Assembly: GCF_004214815.1 (NCBI RefSeq)
Contig: NZ_CP035926.1
Coordinates: 1,364,001 to 1,428,000, forward strand
Source of the DNA: Aliarcobacter thereius LMG 24486
GTDB taxonomy: Bacteria > Campylobacterota > Campylobacteria > Campylobacterales > Arcobacteraceae
Direction: 5' to 3'
DNA length: 64,000 nt
The position numbers were made by a program, and so were the translations under genes. This document shows, piece by piece, positions 62,065 to 64,000 of the stretch (its first letter is position 1; each line of letters starts with the position of its first letter). Below the pieces are notes generated by a model, which saw only the letters and a list, made by a program, of their open reading frames with translations, ran no database searches and was not told where the DNA came from.

Positions 62065-63048
62065 TTAATACTTTTCTGAAATTTTTATACTTTTATCTTT
62101 TATTTCAATATTTAATGGATATATTTTTTTAAGTTTATTTAGGAAAATATTAAATTGCATTGTTGAGAATTCTCCTGTAAGAAAATATTTCTCTTCATCA
62201 TATATTGAATAATCAATACTAAAATCATTATATTTTAAAAACTCTTCTATTGCATCTTTTATATTACTATTATCTAAACTTACTATATTTTTTCTCCAAA
62301 GAGCAATCTTATTTATATCTATTTTCTTCTGCTCTATTATTTCTCCATTCTTTGCAAGATAAGTTATACTATCCTCCTTTTCTAGTAGTTTTTTATTTTG
62401 TTTATCAATAAAATATTTAGAGTAATATGTTTTTACTTTTCCTTCTTCTACTCTTACTGTAGTAGAGTTTTCTTTATGTACTACTTCAAATTTTGTACCA
62501 ACAACTTCTATATTTATATCTTTGTTTCTTATTATAAATGGTCTTTTATCATCTTTTATTACATTGAAAATTGCTCTTCCTTCATTCAAGTTTACAAATC
62601 TTTTATTTTCATAAAACTCAACTTCAATATCTGTTTTTGCATCTAAATGTATTTTTGAACCATCTGGTAACTCTGTTTCTAAGAAAGAGTTTAGTTCTGT
62701 TTTAAACTCTTTTGAAAAATGTATTTTAAAACTATTCTCATATACTTTTATACTAAAAAAACAGGCAAATATGAGACTTGCAGCAATAGTAAAAGATATT
62801 CTAGATTTTTTAAATAACTTTCTTTTACTTATTGTTTTATGTGTATTTTCTAGTAATTTATTTCTATTCTCATTTGAAATATTATTTGATAAACTATGAA
62901 TTAATTTCATTCTATTAAAAGCTTTTTGATGCTCTTCATCTTCTAAAAGCCATAAACTAAATCTCTCTTTTTCATCTTTACTAAAACCATCTTTCTCACA
63001 CATTATCCAGAAAATTGCTTCTTCTTTGATTTTAATCTTTCTATTCAT
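62065..63048 (-). CDS. fecR: FecR-family anti-sigma factor / sensor
   Basis: 327 aa. An N-terminal cytoplasmic DUF4880-type segment (EEAIFWIMCEKDGFSKDEKERFSLWL) binds the sigma factor. One membrane helix lies near 85-103. The periplasmic FecR domain has TELPDGSKIHLDAKTDIEV and GTKFEVV, and a C-terminal STN-like part (about 255-325) contacts the receptor. It starts on the base after the fecI stop, so the two are co-translated. Confidence 0.9.
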   Translation of the reverse strand: MNRKIKIKEEAIFWIMCEKDGFSKDEKERFSLWLLEDEEHQKAFNRMKLIHSLSNNISNENRNKLLENTHKTISKRKLFKKSRISFTIAASLIFACFFSIKVYENSFKIHFSKEFKTELNSFLETELPDGSKIHLDAKTDIEVEFYENKRFVNLNEGRAIFNVIKDDKRPFIIRNKDINIEVVGTKFEVVHKENSTTVRVEEGKVKTYYSKYFIDKQNKKLLEKEDSITYLAKNGEIIEQKKIDINKIALWRKNIVSLDNSNIKDAIEEFLKYNDFSIDYSIYDEEKYFLTGEFSTMQFNIFLNKLKKIYPLNIEIKDKSIKISEKY

Positions 63049-63522
63049 TTAAAATCCCCTCTTTTCTAATTCTTCTTCAATCTTAAGAGTTGCTCTTTTT
63101 ATAAGTTTTTCAACTGCATTTGATGTAATATCCATCATTTCAGCTATCTCTTTTCTACTATATCCTTCAATTGTAAATAAAATATAAGCTTCTTTTTGTC
63201 TAGGTGCTAATTTTTCTATACTTTGTAAAAAGATATTTTCCTGATCTTCTTGAATTAAAATCTCTTCTGGTTGTTCACATTCTGGCGAAAAACAAATATT
63301 TTCTTCATATATTGTTCTTGATAGTTTTTTATTTTCCATAGCTTCTTGAACTACTATGTTTTTTGCTATTTTATATAAATATGCTCTCTCATTTTTTATC
63401 TCTTTTCTATTTTTTATCTCTATAAATCTACTGTAAGACTCTTGTATTATATCTTTTGCTTTTTCTTGATCTCCAACTAATCTAAAAGAAAAATAGAGTA
63501 ATTCATTATAATATTTCAACAA
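63049..63522 (-). CDS. fecI: FecI-type ECF sigma factor
   Basis: 157 aa. Region 2 shows DQEKAKDIIQESYSRFIEI, and region 4 shows LAPRQKEAYILFTIEGYSRKEIAEMMDITSNAVEKLIKRA, including the HTH. No other conserved sigma regions are present, as usual for ECF factors. It would transcribe the receptor gene when the ligand-loaded receptor signals through FecR. Confidence 0.92.
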   Translation of the reverse strand: MLKYYNELLYFSFRLVGDQEKAKDIIQESYSRFIEIKNRKEIKNERAYLYKIAKNIVVQEAMENKKLSRTIYEENICFSPECEQPEEILIQEDQENIFLQSIEKLAPRQKEAYILFTIEGYSRKEIAEMMDITSNAVEKLIKRATLKIEEELEKRGF

Positions 63523-63546
63523 TTTTAAACTCTCCCATTTTTTATA

Positions 63547-63573
63547 TTATTGATAATAGTTATTCATATTAAT
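63547..63573. promoter_or_regulatory. Fur-box-like site before fecI
   Basis: ATTATTGATAATAGTTATTC (63547-63566) resembles the GATAAT repeats of a Fur box, 25 bp upstream of the fecI start. Confidence 0.4.
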
Positions 63574-63644
63574 TTGAAATATTAACAAAAAATCTTTAAG
63601 TATATCTTACTTATAATTGCACTAAATATATATTTAGGAAAATT

Positions 63645-64000
63645 ATGACTTATAGAAATTTAAAAGAAGAGATAGAAGTATTAGAAAAAGGTCTTCCACC
63701 AAAAAAAGATGATGGATTTTTGGGTGGAAGATTAAATCCAGAAGAGGCAAGTTTAGTTTTATTACCAGTTCCTTGGGAAGCTACTGTTTCCTTTGCAGAT
63801 GGAACAGCAAATGCACCTGATAATATAAGAACTTCAAGTCATCAATTAGATGTAGAAAATTATCACTATATAAAAGCTTATCAAGCTGGAATTGCAATGC
63901 TTGAAACAGATAAAAAGATTTATAAACTTAGTAATAAAGCAAGAAAAAAAGCTATAAAAGTAATTGAAGCTCTAGAAGATGGAAAAATAGATAATAAATC
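63645..64000 (+). CDS. Agmatinase/arginase family protein, 3'-truncated by the window end
   Basis: 118 codons are visible from an ATG with AGGAAA 5 nt upstream. PEEASLVLLPVPWEATVSF followed by DGTANAPDNIRTSSHQLD matches the N-terminal part of ureohydrolases (SpeB family), which release urea from agmatine or related compounds. The metal-binding motifs lie beyond the window, so substrate class cannot be checked. It diverges from fecI. Confidence 0.75.
   Translation, partial: MTYRNLKEEIEVLEKGLPPKKDDGFLGGRLNPEEASLVLLPVPWEATVSFADGTANAPDNIRTSSHQLDVENYHYIKAYQAGIAMLETDKKIYKLSNKARKKAIKVIEALEDGKIDNK

Overview
The window is a chromosomal segment of a very AT-rich, Gram-negative epsilonproteobacterium (Campylobacterota), most likely of the Arcobacter/Aliarcobacter group. 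This assignment is an inference from the low G+C, the heptose-type lipooligosaccharide (LOS) genes, a CiaB-like protein, the selenocysteine genes, a truncated globin and the dense overlapping gene packing. No rRNA and no CRISPR array are present.

1-23.3 kb: LOS and envelope region. A forward block (hldD, cut by the window edge, hldE, gmhA, and a membrane sulfatase-fold transferase) meets a long leftward run at a small shared terminator near 4.99 kb. The leftward run starts at an orphan secretin near 23.3 kb. It continues through a radical SAM protein, an EI24/CysZ-like protein, an inositol-phosphatase-like enzyme, a ferredoxin, Ppx/GppA, waaC, htrB and dgkA, and ends in a variable outer-core set: a YejM-like protein, an O-antigen ligase-like protein, two family 2 glycosyltransferases, a WaaP/InaA-like kinase, a polysaccharide deacetylase, an EptA-like transferase, a kinase-glycosidase fusion and waaF.

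23.3-28.8 kb: a Nudix hydrolase, a DUF411 protein, and a deletion scar where the 3' half of a histidine kinase gene abuts the 3' end of a TonB receptor gene. A PepSY iron-uptake operon, a small hypothetical gene and a Sel1-repeat protein follow. The PepSY operon carries a promoter-like motif (TTATGTCCG ... CTTATA) also found before the intact TonB receptor gene at 62 kb.

28.9-35.05 kb: a compact mobile element of about 6 kb next to the selenocysteine tRNA gene. It has a P4-type tyrosine integrase with arm-type repeats at both ends, a Rep_3 initiator, two helically phased iteron arrays (21/32 bp and 21 bp), a MobC-like protein with two nic-like sequences but no relaxase, and AlpA and other HTH regulators. 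It also has a gene pair sharing an Asn/Gly-rich motif, and a consensus sigma-70 promoter that drives a small terminated RNA followed by a 20-residue hydrophobic peptide ORF. It looks like an integrated plasmid-like, trans-mobilizable element and is the most unusual part of the window.

35.05-52.7 kb: tRNA-Sec, selA, selB, an SF1 helicase and a three-gene operon of unknown function. Then come tRNA-Gln, tRNA-Tyr and tRNA-Phe, a flavin reductase, a PAS-GGDEF-EAL protein, pdxH, a GAF-PAS-GGDEF protein, a DbpA-type helicase, a DedA protein, and htpG with an upstream CIRCE operator.

52.8-64 kb: a Crp/Fnr remnant, ciaB with a group II-like truncated globin, a small outer-membrane barrel, an EamA transporter, ybaK overlapping an AlkC/AlkD-like gene, a methyltransferase, a FecA-like receptor with FecR and FecI, and the start of an agmatinase-family gene cut by the window end.
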